Source of the DNA: Panorpa germanica
Lineage: Eukaryota > Arthropoda > Insecta > Mecoptera > Panorpidae
Reading direction: 5' to 3'
Length of the DNA: 64,000 nucleotides
NCBI GenBank assembly: GCA_963678705.1
Contig: CAVMBN010000126.1
Coordinates: forward strand, 62,001 to 126,000
Position numbers and translations under genes: made by a program. A model generated the notes under the pieces. The model had not been told where the DNA came from and ran no database searches. It saw nothing but the letters and a program-made list of their open reading frames with translations. Below, in pieces: positions 45,413-56,835 of this stretch. Numbering within the stretch: position 1 is the first letter of the stretch; every line of letters begins with the position of its first letter.

Positions 45413-46044
45413 TGAATGAATATAAATTCAGATATGGTTCACAACCCAAGTGTATATTTTCAAGAAAGAGAATGTTTTATTTATTTTGATATTCCAAAAT
45501 AGTGAATAGTTAAGTTTAACTCTTCTGTGATATTAATTTGTTTCAATAAATTTGAATTTGCCGCGTTCAAGTTGGTCCTTCTGGTCATCGAAATGGCAGA
45601 GATAGTGTCTGAGTAACTGTGCGAAGTTTGGTCGCATATCTAGTCCCGCCTTCGAGATATATGTTAGTACAGGTAGTGCAGTATTCATTCTGCAGACTTC
45701 ATTTGAGCTTGTGCGGTCAACTAGCTAACACTATTTTGAATTATTTGTTCAAGTGGTAACTGTGTTCAAGATCTAGAATCCTTTGGATATTTTTTCTGTG
45801 TTTAAGGTAAGAGTATAATATATTTGTGGTTACAATTTTAGTTATTTAAATAAATATATAAATAATAAAATAAATAAATGTCACTTATTTGTAAATAGTT
45901 TTTTTAACACTAATGCCTGTAACGTGTTCCAATATAGTCAGCCTGTATATCCATGTAAATTGTATCGCTTTAGTATTCTATTTTAGGAATTAAAAAAACC
46001 TATTTATATTTCCTTATAATTGTTTCGAATAACCTCATTTAAAA
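45413..46044. repeat. Duplicated flank P (partner of 57867-58304)
   Basis: Collinear with 57867-58304 except for a 226-bp stretch (45673-45898) missing from the partner and a 25-bp insertion in the partner. A donor-like AAG^GTAAGAG lies at 45806. It could be the 5' non-coding part of the kinase gene, but I see no proof. Confidence 0.8.
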
Positions 46045-46423
46045 TAATCCTATCTTAGTTTACACTCTGAGGCGCGTGATATAAGAAATCGATTGTTTTA
46101 GTTAGTAATATCTGTAAAATATTGCGGTTTAGGCTGTGTTTACATATGCGTGGACGATCATTATGCGAAACCTTGTTTTTAAAATACGGAAAATAATAAA
46201 CACGCGAACATTTGCTCAAACTTTTGACACATTTGTTGACACATGTCTACTGCAACATAAATACTTGGCAAACAATCGGTATTGATAAATAGAACACCAT
46301 ATCCTCCTTATAAAATTATCTATCTCAATTTTTTAAGAAAACATCAATCTATTTCAAAGCAGCTCTCTAAGTTTATTTCCATGTACTGCTCGTTGCATTT
46401 AACTCAAAAATTAAAAACAAATC

Positions 46424-46442
46424 TTTCTCTCTCTCTCTCTCT
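46424..46442. repeat. (TC)n microsatellite
   Basis: Short TC run upstream of the kinase exon; it may serve as part of a pyrimidine tract. Confidence 0.8.
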
Positions 46443-46603
46443 TAAGATTTTAATCGAGTAACTTTCTTTTTTTCTTTAAGAATATTGAAATAATTTTCTT
46501 CAAAAATGCAAGCAGTGACAGTGTTTGTAAATTTCAGCGGCTAGGACTCATTGGTAAAGGTTAATTCGGATCTGTATTTCTCGTGGTGAAGAGGGGAGGT
46601 TAC

Positions 46604-46765
46604 TGTTATTTTATGTCTATTTTGTATCGACAATATCAGTCAATTATACCAGTAGTGCCATCTACCTTTAACTATGTAATACTGTATTCTTTATATGAGT
46701 AGGAAATGTGAGATTTGAAATAAAGTTCAGTTCGTATCTGTGACTCAAGCGTTTGATTTATTAGA
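46604..46765 (+). repeat. Copia 5' LTR
   Basis: 162 bp from TGTTATTTTATG to TTATTAGA. The terminus AGA is not the usual CA, but the GTTAC target copies fix the boundary. Confidence 0.88.
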
Positions 46766-46781
46766 GGTTATTAGCCCAGTA
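46766..46781 (+). promoter_or_regulatory. Copia primer binding site (initiator tRNA-Met, internal)
   Basis: GGTTATTAGCCCAGTA directly follows the LTR. Drosophila copia uses GGTTATGGGCCCAG, complementary to the anticodon half of initiator tRNA-Met. The match here differs at about two positions. Confidence 0.6.
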
Positions 46782-46864
46782 TTTTTTTTAGTTTTTCTCG
46801 CAATTTTCGTGGACATTTTTAGTGAAATAGTCTTTGCAGATTGAAATAAACTGTAATTAACGCT

Positions 46865-47569
46865 GTGACTGTGAAAATGACGACGAACTATCATGTCAGT
46901 GTGCCTAAACTGAAAGGTCGGGAGAATTACAGTGAATGGGCTTTTGCGGCTGAGAATTTATTAATTCTGGAGGGGCTGTCTGATTGCATCAAGTCGGAGA
47001 CAGTACCAGAAGAAATAGGAGCAGCAGGTGACGCGAAAACCAGAGCCAAACTTATTCTCACAATAGATTCGTCGCTGTACGTACACATAAAAGATGTACA
47101 AACGACCCATGAGCTGTGGAAGAAATTGAAGAACCTATTCGATGACTCAGGATTTACGAGAAGGATCAGTTTGCTGAGGAGTTTGATTTCCATTCGACTC
47201 GAGAATAGTGTATCAATGACTTCGTACGTGACACAGATAATTGAAACAAGCCAGAAATTGAGTGGTACGGGTTTCAACATTAATGATGAGTGGGTCGCAT
47301 CGCTTTTGTTAGCGGGATTAACAGAAAAATATTCCCCTATGATAATGGCGATCGAGCATTGCGGCATGCCATTGACAGCAGACGCCATTAAAACAAAGTT
47401 GTTGGACATGGAAGAAAGCGGAAACGGTGGCGACAGCAGCGCTTTCAATTCCAGTGGTGTGTTTGCGAGTTGTAAGAAGAACCGGAATGTTGGTGGCACT
47501 TCAACCAGAGACAATGCCCATATGTCAAAGTCAAAACCAAAGGTCATAACATGCTATAAATGTAAATAA
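46865..47569 (+). pseudogene. Copia Gag (UBN2-like), stops inside the zinc knuckle
   Basis: 234 codons from an ATG in ATGACTGTGAAAATG-like context. VPKLKGRENYSEWAFAAENLL and LWKKLKNLF..SGFTRRISLLRSL are standard copia Gag blocks. The CCHC knuckle CYKCKxTGHYRNQC is interrupted by TAA at the x position, and the same frame continues beyond. A CAA-to-TAA change is the simplest reading. Confidence 0.88.
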
Positions 47570-49561
47570 ACAGGGCATTACCGTAATCAGTGTACATTTT
47601 CGAACAAAAATTCATGGAATACAAACAATAATGAACGTACAAGTAGTAATGCGTTTAGCGCCGTGTTCTTGAATGGTGAATTTTGCAAAAGCGATTGGTA
47701 TATTGACTCCGGGGCGAGTGTTCATCTTACCGCGAACAAAGAATGGTTGTCAAATGTGTCGCGGGATCTTAAGATTAAGGAAATTGTCGTGGCAAACAAA
47801 AATAAAATACCTGTATTATGTACTGGAGATGTGCAGATTACGACAAAGACGCACGCCAGTGAATACGATATTACAGTGGAAGGTGTATTGTGCGTATCAA
47901 AGTTGACTACAAATCTGTTGTCTGTTAGTCAACTTATATCCAAAGGAAACAAAGTTTTATTTAACAACAATGGTTGTCAGATTTTCAATAAGGCAGGAGT
48001 ACTTGTGGCTACAGCATGTCTGTTGAATGGTGTATATAAACTGAATATGTCTGAATATTGTTCAGCAACTGCAATGACTGTGTCTAGTGAAGTTTGGCAT
48101 CGACGTTTAGGTCATGTCAACAGCCAGTATTTGAACAAGATGCAAGATGCTGTAGAGGGATTGACAATTAAAAGTAAGATTGATATGTCCAAGTCATCAT
48201 GTGTCGCATGCTGTGAGGGCAAGCAAAGCCGGTTGCCTTTTCCCAAAGAAGGTAGCAGAAGTACTGAGTTGTTACATATTGTGCATACCGATCTCTGTGG
48301 ACCAATGGAAAATCGGTCAATAGGTGGTTCGAGATACTTCATGCTGTTCATCGATGATTTTAGTCGTATGACATATATTTATTTTCTAAAAACAAAGGAT
48401 GAGGCGTTGAAATGCTTTCAACAATACAAAGCAGAGGTTGAGAATCAACTTAATCGCAGGATTAAGATTTTGAGAAGTGGCAATGGGGCAGAATTCTGCA
48501 ACAGCAAGTTTGATGATTTTTTGATGTCGCATGGGATAGTACATCACAAAACAAACCCATACACGCCAGAGCAGAATGGACTCTCGGAGCGATATAACCG
48601 GACTATTGTTGAGAAAGCCAGGTGTCTGTTGTTCGATGCAGGTCTCGAGAAAAGGTTTTGGGCAGAGGCTGCACACACTGCAGTGTACTTACATAACAGG
48701 ACTGTGACTACATCCTTAAATTATAAAACTCCTTTCGAGATATGGACCGATAGAAAGCCTGATGTAAGTCACCTACGTATTTTTGGTAGCATAATTATGG
48801 TACATGTGCCAAAACAAAAGAGATTTAAATGGGACAGAAAAGCTGAAAAGTGCATCCTTGTCGGCTATTCTAAAGATGTCAAAGGGTACAGGATTTACAA
48901 CCCGAAGTCTAATGTCATCACTACCAGTAGGGATGTTATAGTATTGGAGAAGATAGAGAGAGAGAATAATCTTCTGGAGGTACAGGAACATTGTTCAGAT
49001 GATGTGAATACAGTTCCAGTAGGGGAAGAAGATTTGACACTTCAGGAAGATTCACATGAACAATCAGATAACTTGAACATGGATGACAGTGGTGAAATGT
49101 ATGTACCTTGTGAAGATGAAACATTAGATAGCTCAGAGTCTGGTGCAACAGACAGTGAAGACTCCATAATACTCAACAATGTCAACACAATAAGTGGTCC
49201 TCGGCGTAGAAAGCAGCCAGACAGATTTGGATTTGCAAGTGCTTGCATAGAAGATGACCAGATGTTCACGGGTGAAATATTGTTGCAAGAAGCCTTGGAA
49301 GGATCTGAGAAAGCACAGTGGTTAGCGGCAGTGCAGGAAGAGCTACAGTCGTTCGAGAAAAATAGTGCGTGGGAACTCGTAGATGTTCCAAAAGATGGTA
49401 CTATAGTGCAGTGCAAGTGGGTGTTGCGGAAAAAGTACGATAGTGAAAACAATGTGCGTTACCGTGCTCGTCTAGTCGCAAAGGGCTTTACCCAAAAACA
49501 TTGTGTGGACTATGCTGAAACCTGTACAGGCTATGCCTGTAGTGAGACACACAACTCTTAG
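47570..49561 (+). pseudogene. Copia protease, integrase and RT start
   Basis: In frame with Gag after the TAA; the first Met is at 47663. Protease WYIDSGASVHLT; GAG_pre-integrase WHRRLGHVN; integrase core HTDLCGP...(FIDDFSR), then LRSGNGAEF where D-N-G is expected, so the second catalytic Asp is Gly, then PEQNGLSERYNR with the Glu. The RT begins WLAAVQEELQSFEKNSAWELVD (20 shown: WLAAVQEELQSFEKNSAWEL). The frame breaks near 49530 in the segment corresponding to ETF.PV. Confidence 0.9.
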
Positions 49562-50195
49562 ACTATTATTTGCATTGTCTGTAAAGTTAGGTTTAGATGT
49601 CACTCATTTAGATGTTAAGACTGCGTTCTTAAATAGTGATTTAGAGGAAACCATTTACATGAAAATGCCAGATTATTATAATAGTAGTAGTTCAGTTAGT
49701 AAAGTATTAAAACTTAAAAAGGATATTTATGGACTTAAGCAGGCATCTAGGGCCTGGAATAAAAAGGTAGATGATTGTTGGATCAGTAATGGTTATGAAA
49801 GATCAAAAATAGAGCCATGTATGTATATAAAGGATAATAACAAATGTAAGACTATTGTAACAGTCTATGTAGATGATTTCTTTATATTTTCCAACGATAA
49901 AACTGAAACTAAGAGCTTGAAACTGATTTTATCTAATAAGTTTAGCATTAAAGACTTAGGTGATGTTAAACTATGTCTTGGAATGAATGTAACCTTTAAC
50001 AAAGATAAAGGATATGTAACTTTAAGCCAGCAAACTTATATTGATCAATTATTGAACAAATTTAATTTAAGTGATTGTAAGGTTGTTGATACACTTATGG
50101 AGGTCAAATTAAATGTAAGTAAAGGTGAAGTAGGTGTAAATAAATGTGTGCCCTATCAACAACTAATTGGTAGTTTGATGTATCTGTCAGTCTAA
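49530..50195 (+). pseudogene. Copia RT, middle part
   Basis: The shifted frame (open from 49503) carries HTTLRLLFALSVKLGLDVTH, HLDVKTAFLNSDLEETIYM, KKDIYGLKQASRAW and the catalytic YVDD at 49866-49877, ending at YLSV then TAA (50193-50195). The next codons in the same frame (RPDISYSI) continue the family pattern, so the TAA is a nonsense change. Confidence 0.9.
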
Positions 50196-50816
50196 AATAG
50201 GCCAGATATTAGTTATTCTATAAGTTTTTTGAGTCAATTCAATAATTGCCACACTAAACAGCATTGGGAATATGCAAAGAGATTATTGAGATATCTTAAA
50301 AGAACTAAATCTTGTGGAATAAAATATTGTAAAGATGGTAACTCAGAAGTAAGAGGCTATGTTGATGCTGATTGGGCTTCTAACTCTGAAGATAGGAGAT
50401 CATATACTGGGATGTGTTTTTTGTTGTCTCATGGTGTAATATCATGGGAATGTAGAAAACAGAAATGTGTAGCCCTCTCCAGTACTGAATCAGAGTATAT
50501 TGGTCTATCTGAGGCATGTAGAGAAGCATTATATCTTAAGGAATTACAGTATGAAATAACCAATAAGATGTACACAATAAGCATATTCAATGATAACCAA
50601 GGCGCACAGAAGTTGTGTACAAACCCAGTCTTTCATAAACGTACAAAGCATAATGAAATCAAATATCATTTTTGTCATGATTTAGTAAAAGATAAAATTG
50701 TTAAAGTACTATATGTGCCAACAGCTAATATGCCAGCTGACATTTTAACGAAAAGTTTATGTTCAGCAAAGCATTATAAATTTATGTTACTTCTTGGGAT
50801 AGTTTGTTTAGATTAA
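50196..50816 (+). pseudogene. Copia RT end and RNase H
   Basis: In frame with the previous piece; first Met 50229. RNase H blocks are GYVDADWASNSEDRRSYTG, SSTESEYIGLSEACREALYL and DNQGAQKL, then the conserved HKRTKHNEIKYHF and MPADILTK. Natural stop at 50814-50816. Confidence 0.9.
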
Positions 50817-50850
50817 ATTTGTATTTATCTGTAATAGTGGATATTGCGAT

Positions 50851-50859
50851 AAGTAGGGG
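50851..50859 (+). promoter_or_regulatory. Copia polypurine tract
   Basis: AAGTAGGGG abuts the 3' LTR. It has one T interruption. Confidence 0.5.
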
Positions 50860-51021
50860 TGTTATTTTATGTCTATTTTGTATCGACAATATCAGTCAAT
50901 TATACCAGTAGTGCCATCTACCTTTAACTATGTAATACTGTATTCTTTATATGAGTAGTAAATGTGAGATTTGGAATAAAGTTCAGTTCGTATCTGTGAC
51001 TCAAGCGTTTGATTTATTAGA
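50860..51021 (+). repeat. Copia 3' LTR
   Basis: 162 bp, partner of 46604-46765 with differences at AGTAG(G/T)AAA and TTTG(A/G)AAT. Followed by GTTAC (51022-51026). Confidence 0.9.
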
Positions 51022-51844
51022 GTTACAACAATTCAAAAATGTTTGCTATGAAGAAAATTCGAAAAAACACAAATGCGATACGCGAGCTTCAAGTGTTGAC
51101 TGCCATTCGGCATAAACAATTCCTAGTTAACCTACACTACACTGTCGAGTGGGAAGGGTCCATGTTTTTAATTATGGATTATCTCACTGGTGGAAATCTT
51201 GCTACGCATCTAAATCAAGGGAAGTTTCACTTGGAGGAAGCCAGATTCTACGTAGGCGAGATTGTGCTAGCCCTCGAGCATCTTCACAACTTAGGAATCG
51301 TACATCGTGACCCCAAACTGGACAATATCATGCTAGACCACGAAGGGCACATTGTTTTAGTAGATTTTAAATGTGCTCTGCAATTTTCAAAAGGTGATCG
51401 AGTTAAAACAATACAGACGAATTGTTTAATAGGATTGCCGAAATACATCGCTCCGGAAGTTCTTAACTACGAGGCTCATGAAATGCCTGTCGATTCGTGG
51501 GCTCTAGGCATCCTGACGCATTTACTTCTAACGCAGAGAGGACCCTTTAGTGCCTTAACCTTTGAAGAATCCGAGCAGGGGATACAGACCGACATACCCA
51601 CAATAGATGAATCTCTGATGTTCGAAACGATCGACTTTATCCTAAGATTGCTAAATAAAGATCCGGATTGGAGGTTGGGAAGTCATGGAGGCGCCAACGA
51701 GTTAAAGCGACATGACTTCTTTGATGGGATCAATTGGAATCTCTTGAGACGAAGAGGATGCGCTCCTCCAATTGTAGTTGTAGGAGGTCGCCTATACCGT
51801 AGATTTCAAAAGAGCTATAATTTTTTTCATTAAATTTAAAAAAA

Positions 51845-52133
51845 CTAGCGCTTTGGTTCGTCGCAAAGCGACGTATATATAACAACTGTAATTAAATAAA
51901 AGTTATTTGTTAAATTAAACTTAATGTAAAATATTATTTTTAAATAATTTTCGTTAAAATATATGTTTTTTAAAATTATGTTTTTATTTAATTTTTATTT
52001 TGTTTTAATGCCTATCATTTACCCTAATTAAGCACTGTATTAAACAATATATGATACCAAGCCTCTAAACCACAATCTGCACCTCCTGGTTCCATGCTCT
52101 CTATCGTTTTCACACTTTTAATTTTAAACTTTA
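51845..52133 (-). mobile_element. 3' terminal fragment of the large Helitron family
   Basis: CTAG at 51845, hairpin CGTCGCTTTGCGACG (minus), then the AAAAGTTATTTG, ATATTATTTTTAA and CATGCTCT blocks shared with 28925-29420 and 37615-38090. Similarity ends near 52133. It starts 11 bases after the kinase stop codon. Confidence 0.7.
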
Positions 52134-53049
52134 GGGGGGAACTTTGAAGAAAATTCGCATTTTGAATTGAGTAACAATTTCATATCTTATAAATATAGAA
52201 ATTTAAAAACTCAAAAATGTAATTTGCGAGCACGGGGGCGTTTTTTGCCGAGGGTAAAAATTGTGCTAAGAAGGTGAAATTTTGTATATGGGCTGGCTGG
52301 CTAACTTTCGAACGTACAAATAGAAACAAAAGATACGAAATTTAAAAAAAAAGAAAAAAAAGTTGGTGAAACAACAAATAAATTAAAATTATTTTATATT
52401 TTGTTAAAAAAAATATTTCTATTTAGTCAGTTTATATGAAAAATTATTACATGTATGTATGAGCGAGAAAATAATTTTTGAATTAAGAGCTCAAAATTTT
52501 TTTACGTGTAGATTCCTGTTCAATGAATTTACTGGTAAAATCTCACTATAGATAGCCGTTCATATTTTAAAGAAATTAAATGTTGAAAATTGACTTATGG
52601 GGAAATGGGTACATGTGATCGTAAATCAATAAATATGAGTATGTTCTGCATTGTGTAGTATAAAAAAAACTATACATTAGAAAGGTGAATATTGGCGTGA
52701 CACGTCAATATTTAAAAAATACTATGTAACCGTTCATCCTGGAAAGATAATTAGAAATGAAATTCAAATTATGATATTTAAAAATATATTTGTCGCCATA
52801 TTTGACACTTGGCAACGTTGCACTGCTATAATAAGCGTCACAGCACGGCAGCGGCAAAAACGGTACATAAAAATTTAAATATAACCTCATTCAGAGCTGT
52901 CAAAATAAATATTACGTGATAGTAACAGCAAAAATTATGTACAAAAATTTAAAAAATAGCATATATATAGAATTAAAATATTTATTAACACTTTAATAAT
53001 TTAATAACATAACATATTTCAACAAAAATTTATTTTTGTTAATTTTATG
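52134..53049. other. Mixed repeat debris
   Basis: 52134-52500 contains Helitron-body sequence in the opposite orientation (GGGGGCGTTTTTTGCCGAGG complements the CCTCGGCAAAAACCGCCCCC-type block of other units). The rest has no recognised feature. Confidence 0.5.
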
Positions 53050-53990
53050 AAGGATAAAAATCCTTATGCAGCCAAGTTAATAGACACAGTGTTAACTTCA
53101 GCAGATTGTGAAAATAATTTTCCTCCTTTAGTTGTAAGCACTCGGTGGTATTCCTCTTGTCGGTAAAATGTAAACATTATATTCTGAGTAGTTGTATTTT
53201 GCTGCAATGGCTTTTCCAAAACCAGTGATTTCTAAATCAAAGAACACAACTGCTGCTGCATTATAAATCGCAATTAAAGTTTTCAATATCAATGTCTAAT
53301 CCACTCTGCAACTGATAACAAAATGTAATCAAATGTAGCATGATTCAAATCAGACCATTTTATAATTTGATTATCAGCTTCTCTTCGTAATCTAGCAATG
53401 CTACTTGACACATCATCTCCAATTAACACTCTAATTTTTACACGTTTAGCTGTAAAGTCTTTATACTGTCTTTATAACTGCGTACAAGCATCTAAACAGT
53501 CATGTCTGGCTCCATGGCCTTCGAACTCCCACTGAAAGTTTCACGGCAGTCATGATCAATTTTATCATGTCCTCTTTCAAATCTCACGCATTGTTTATTT
53601 CTCGTAATATATGCAACAACGTAGAATGACCTAAAAAAAACAAATTGTAATAATTCTAAATAATTAAATTTTACAAATTTGTAATCTTAAATATTTATTA
53701 CCAGTTAAACTATTATACGTTCTTTCTGCTCCCTTTTTTTGCTACCCAGCATCTATACTCAATATTAACAGTACAGTATCCTTCTTTGAAATAGCTTTAG
53801 GTGATTTTGAACTATATATTAAAGAAAAAAATGCTATATTAGTAATAATATAAGTCATTTTTGAGTTTATAATAATGTTAATGAATCGTAATACCTTTGA
53901 TGAGCTATTAGGAATTTTCTTTCTATTGTCATGCAATTCCGGCAACTTATTCGATCAATATTTTCAATAGCCATCCCTACGCAAATCAAA
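53050..53990 (-). pseudogene. Mutator-like transposase relic with exonuclease-like end
   Basis: Minus-strand translations in shifting frames give a segment TYNSLTG, then across a GT-AG gap of 71 bp (53631-53701), then YITRNKQCVRFERGHDKIDH, FSGSSKAMEPD and KVKIRVLIGDDVSSSIARLR followed by KWSDLNH. These fit the Mutator-like transposase family seen in insects (GSSKAMEPD and the D-D-S-S and K-x-x-D-x-N-H blocks). After a gap come VFFDLEITGFGKAIAA and YNVYILPTRGIPPSA, resembling the first motif of a DEDDh exonuclease (FDLETTG) with a deletion. At least one Trp codon reads TAG, and several frame breaks exist. Confidence 0.6.
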
Positions 53991-55153
53991 TCGATTCATA
54001 TCGTTTTAGAATAGTATGGTCAACTGTTGAAATATTGGGGCAAATTAGAATATTGTTTAAATGAGTTATTCTAATCCCACTGGTTAGAGTTGTTAGAAAA
54101 TAATAGTCATAATTAAAGAATAAAAAACAAAATAAATTGATTATTACTATCTTCTTTTTATAGAAATATTTACCCATAGGAGAGGATATTAATTTTTAAC
54201 TTTTGACAGGAGGGGTTCTTATTTACTTTTTTATTTATCTTTTATTTTAATTTTTATACTTTAGTCAAACTTATTTACTGATTTAAGCTATTCATCTAAA
54301 TAAACCGTTTAACTAATTTAAAACTCTTATTTCACAGCGCCACCTAATTTAAATTCAAGCTGTAAATTAAGAAATCAGCTAATAAAATACTAAAGTTAAT
54401 AATGAACAAAAAAAGCAATTAAATACAACTATTGATTAACCATATGGGCTAATCAACTTGGGCCCCACATATCGGTCCGATCTAAGACAATTTCGCATTC
54501 AATACAAAGCGCACAAGTTTCTTTAAACCATTTATAAAAATAATGATAATTCGGAATCTAATACTAAGGTGTCAGCATACTGGGCAAACTGGTTGCAAAC
54601 CTTAGCCTCGAATCTGCCCGAACCGAATGTCATTTCTCATTTTAAATTATTTTTATTTAGTTACTAAACACAACTAAAGAAAACCGGTTACACTGCAGAG
54701 TGAGGCACTTGACCTTTTTTTCGAAATCACATTCAAAATGGCAGTCCTTTGTAAAATACCGCCAAAGGATTAAAACGTTTTTATTTTATACAAATACCAT
54801 GAGTAAGTGTTTTATTACTGTGGCATGCTTAAGTCGCACCAGTCTGTTTGTTAAAAGTACACTCATGTCTAAATAATGTCAACTTAAGAATGAAAATATA
54901 TAAATGTTGGTATTTTTAAGTCGCACCAATATGTATGATACATTACTGACATACTTAATGAAACGACATTAACAAACTGTTACAATTTTTACGGAACATA
55001 AATTTAATAAACAAAATATAAATATGATACATAGGATAATTGATTTTTGCAATTGAAATTTCTTAAAACTAAAATTAAAAATAACATGTATTACTAAAAA
55101 GAAATACTTGCTGGGCAATTGGAATACTTCTTGTGTAGATATATATAGAATAT
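53991..55153. other. AT-rich DNA without recognised features
   Basis: No gene supported. Two loose direct repeats TTAAGTCGCACCA at about 54830 and 54929. Confidence 0.4.
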
Positions 55154-55221
55154 ATAATATACATATTTATACTTAAGCTACGGTTGTCTATCCGCCTTTA
55201 TATAATTTAAAACATCGTTAA

Positions 55222-56522
55222 TGTATAATTTCAACGAGCTTCGGACTCCTTTGTGAGGCTGAGGTCCAAATCATCAGGTGCGGAGATGTACCGTATATTG
55301 CATCTAAACAATCGTTAAAGCCTAGTTCTGGTCTCAACCTGTTTAAAGCAAAATACTGGCAAAAATGTATATTATTAAAAACAAAACTAGACTTACAAAA
55401 CGAAGCAGCAATAGAAATGAAAATGAAACAACAAAACAATGCACCAAAAGCGAATTGTAATCAAATTCAATCTATTCCACAACTCGTCGAATCACAGGGG
55501 GGAGCCTGCTTTAGAGGCTTCAAAAAATCGATTTTTTTTTTTTGCATAAATGTCTTCCCAGACTATCCAAGAATGTGTCCCTAAAATTTCAAAAGCAAAT
55601 TCAAATTATTTTCGGAGTTACAGAAGAAATAGTGAGCAAGCGTCGAGCAGGTATACGAGCGAATCAATATACGATTTTTTATATACGAAAACTTTGACGC
55701 GCGATTTCTCGGTTTTTCATTTTTACGATTTTTCCTAATTGGCGGGAAAGATAGGAAAAAAACGAAACGTCCTATCCAAACGAGACAAAATTGATTGTAA
55801 TCGGGATTAAATTCTCTTCTAGTTGAACCTTAAAAACCCTAAAAAAGTTATGATTGACCCACTTTTTAAACAATCTAAAGTAAATTTTTTTATCCAAAAA
55901 AATTAATTTTTTTTTTAATTTGCGAAAAATTGTTGAATTTCTCACTTTTTGTAAAAAATTTCTTGGTTTAACTAGAAACTATACTATTGAAAATGAAATT
56001 TTTTTTGGGTTTTTTTGTTTCAAATGAAAATTGCGACCTGCATCTTTCCCGCCGCACGACACATGCACACTTGAGGCGCCTCTTGAGGCGAATATGACAT
56101 GTATTTTAATGAAAAAAATTGAGAAGACTGTTGAAATACATAACAATAAAACCTGCAAGTTTCGTTTCAATCGATTATTTTTTTCCTTTCCAAAAAAATC
56201 TTTAAAAAAAATCGATTTTTTGAATCCTCTAAAGCAGGCTCCCCCCTTAATGAGGATCAATTAATGGAGCCATATTCACTGATCCAGAAATATGGATACA
56301 AAATTATAGATATATCTGTAGATATTTATCTTGTAGGGCCAGTTGTCGAGGCACATCTGAAAGTTAAGTATGTTAATTAATACAAAGCGATGCTGGATTT
56401 GGAAAAGCGTTTTTGTACTATTATTTGGAGCTGGATTTTAAGAAGAGAATCCTAAATTTTATTTGCAGATATTCCTCTATACAATTAAAGAAATATATTT
56501 CAATATTTCATAAAATTATGAG
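55222..56522 (+). pseudogene. Exon-like coding remnant of unknown gene, copy B
   Basis: From 55222 the frame is open for about 91 codons up to the MITE at 55497 (for example IRCGDVPYIASKQSLK and LNLFKAKYWQKCILLK), longer than in copy A, which has a TAA in the same frame. Beyond the MITE a one-base loss near 56320 shifts the frame, and the donor seen in copy A (GGTAAGT) is GTTAAGT here. Both copies are damaged at different places. No family recognised; a minus-strand frame in the same region is also open, so the strand is uncertain. Confidence 0.33.
55497..56246. mobile_element. 750-bp TTAA MITE, copy B
   Basis: Same element as 26757-27524, with better-matched termini (GGGGGGAGCCTGCTTTAGAG and its complement). 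The right TTAA (56247-56250) is kept; the left flank reads CACA, so the left target copy has been lost. Confidence 0.8.
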
Positions 56523-56835
56523 TTAATGTTTTTGTACACAAATTGCCTAAAATAAAGATCTAAAAACCATGCACAGTGAAAGACAGTGGCTGTCATTTCA
56601 ACAATTCGGTACAATGCATGTACATGTACATTTTAACATCAGAATATTTGTGTATTTTATAAACACATGCACTTGTTAAACATAACTTGGGTTGCGAACT
56701 CATTTGTTAGGGGTAGGTATTCTAATACTTTATTGAAATATTGGTTAATTAACATATATTGACGTTTTTATTTTATTAAATATCCAAAAATTGACGGAGT
56801 TATATCTTATATTATATATCTTGATTTATAAATTA

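Larger units (their letters stand above)
46604..51021 (+). mobile_element. Ty1/copia LTR retrotransposon, 4.4 kb
   Basis: 162-bp LTRs at 46604-46765 and 50860-51021 (two differences by eye) and target duplication GTTAC at 46599-46603 and 51022-51026. Gag, protease, integrase, RT and RNase H come in copia order. The primer site after the 5' LTR resembles the internal initiator tRNA-Met site used by insect copia elements. Two in-frame stops, one frameshift and a changed integrase Asp make it inactive. Confidence 0.93.
46481..51833 (+). pseudogene. AGC-family (MSK/RSK-like) kinase pseudogene split by copia
   Basis: Exon-like sequence 46481-46603 (acceptor ...TTTCTTTAAG just before) encodes the end of an N-terminal linker and the glycine-loop strand (LIGKG.FGSVFLVVKRGGY), with TAA at 46562-46564 inside the loop. 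After the copia element and its target copy, the same frame resumes at 51027 and reads 264 codons from Met 51039. Features there (numbered from that Met) are the ATP-site Lys in FAMKK (4-6), YVGEIVLALEHLH (71-83), HRDPKLDN (89-96), DFK instead of DFG (109-111), APE (138-140) and the AGC-type end LNKDPDWRLGSHGG...FFDGINW. The YVGEIVLALEHLH and KDP..RLG blocks point to the N-terminal kinase domain of MSK/RSK (JIL-1-like). It is intronless from 51027 to the stop, so a retrocopy is possible. Not a working gene. Confidence 0.85.
55154..56835 (+). repeat. Duplicated segment S, copy B
   Basis: Partner of 26405-28131 in the same orientation, with the same MITE and followed by a Helitron of the same subfamily. 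Confidence 0.88.

Noticed and set aside
46501-46540. ATG at 46507 as a start of a short peptide gene
   Set aside because: The kinase-compatible frame passes through a different phase and is supported by protein similarity.
51039-51833. Functional kinase gene starting at 51039
   Set aside because: The N-lobe strand lies before copia at 46540-46603, the glycine loop holds a stop, and DFG is DFK; it is a pseudogene.
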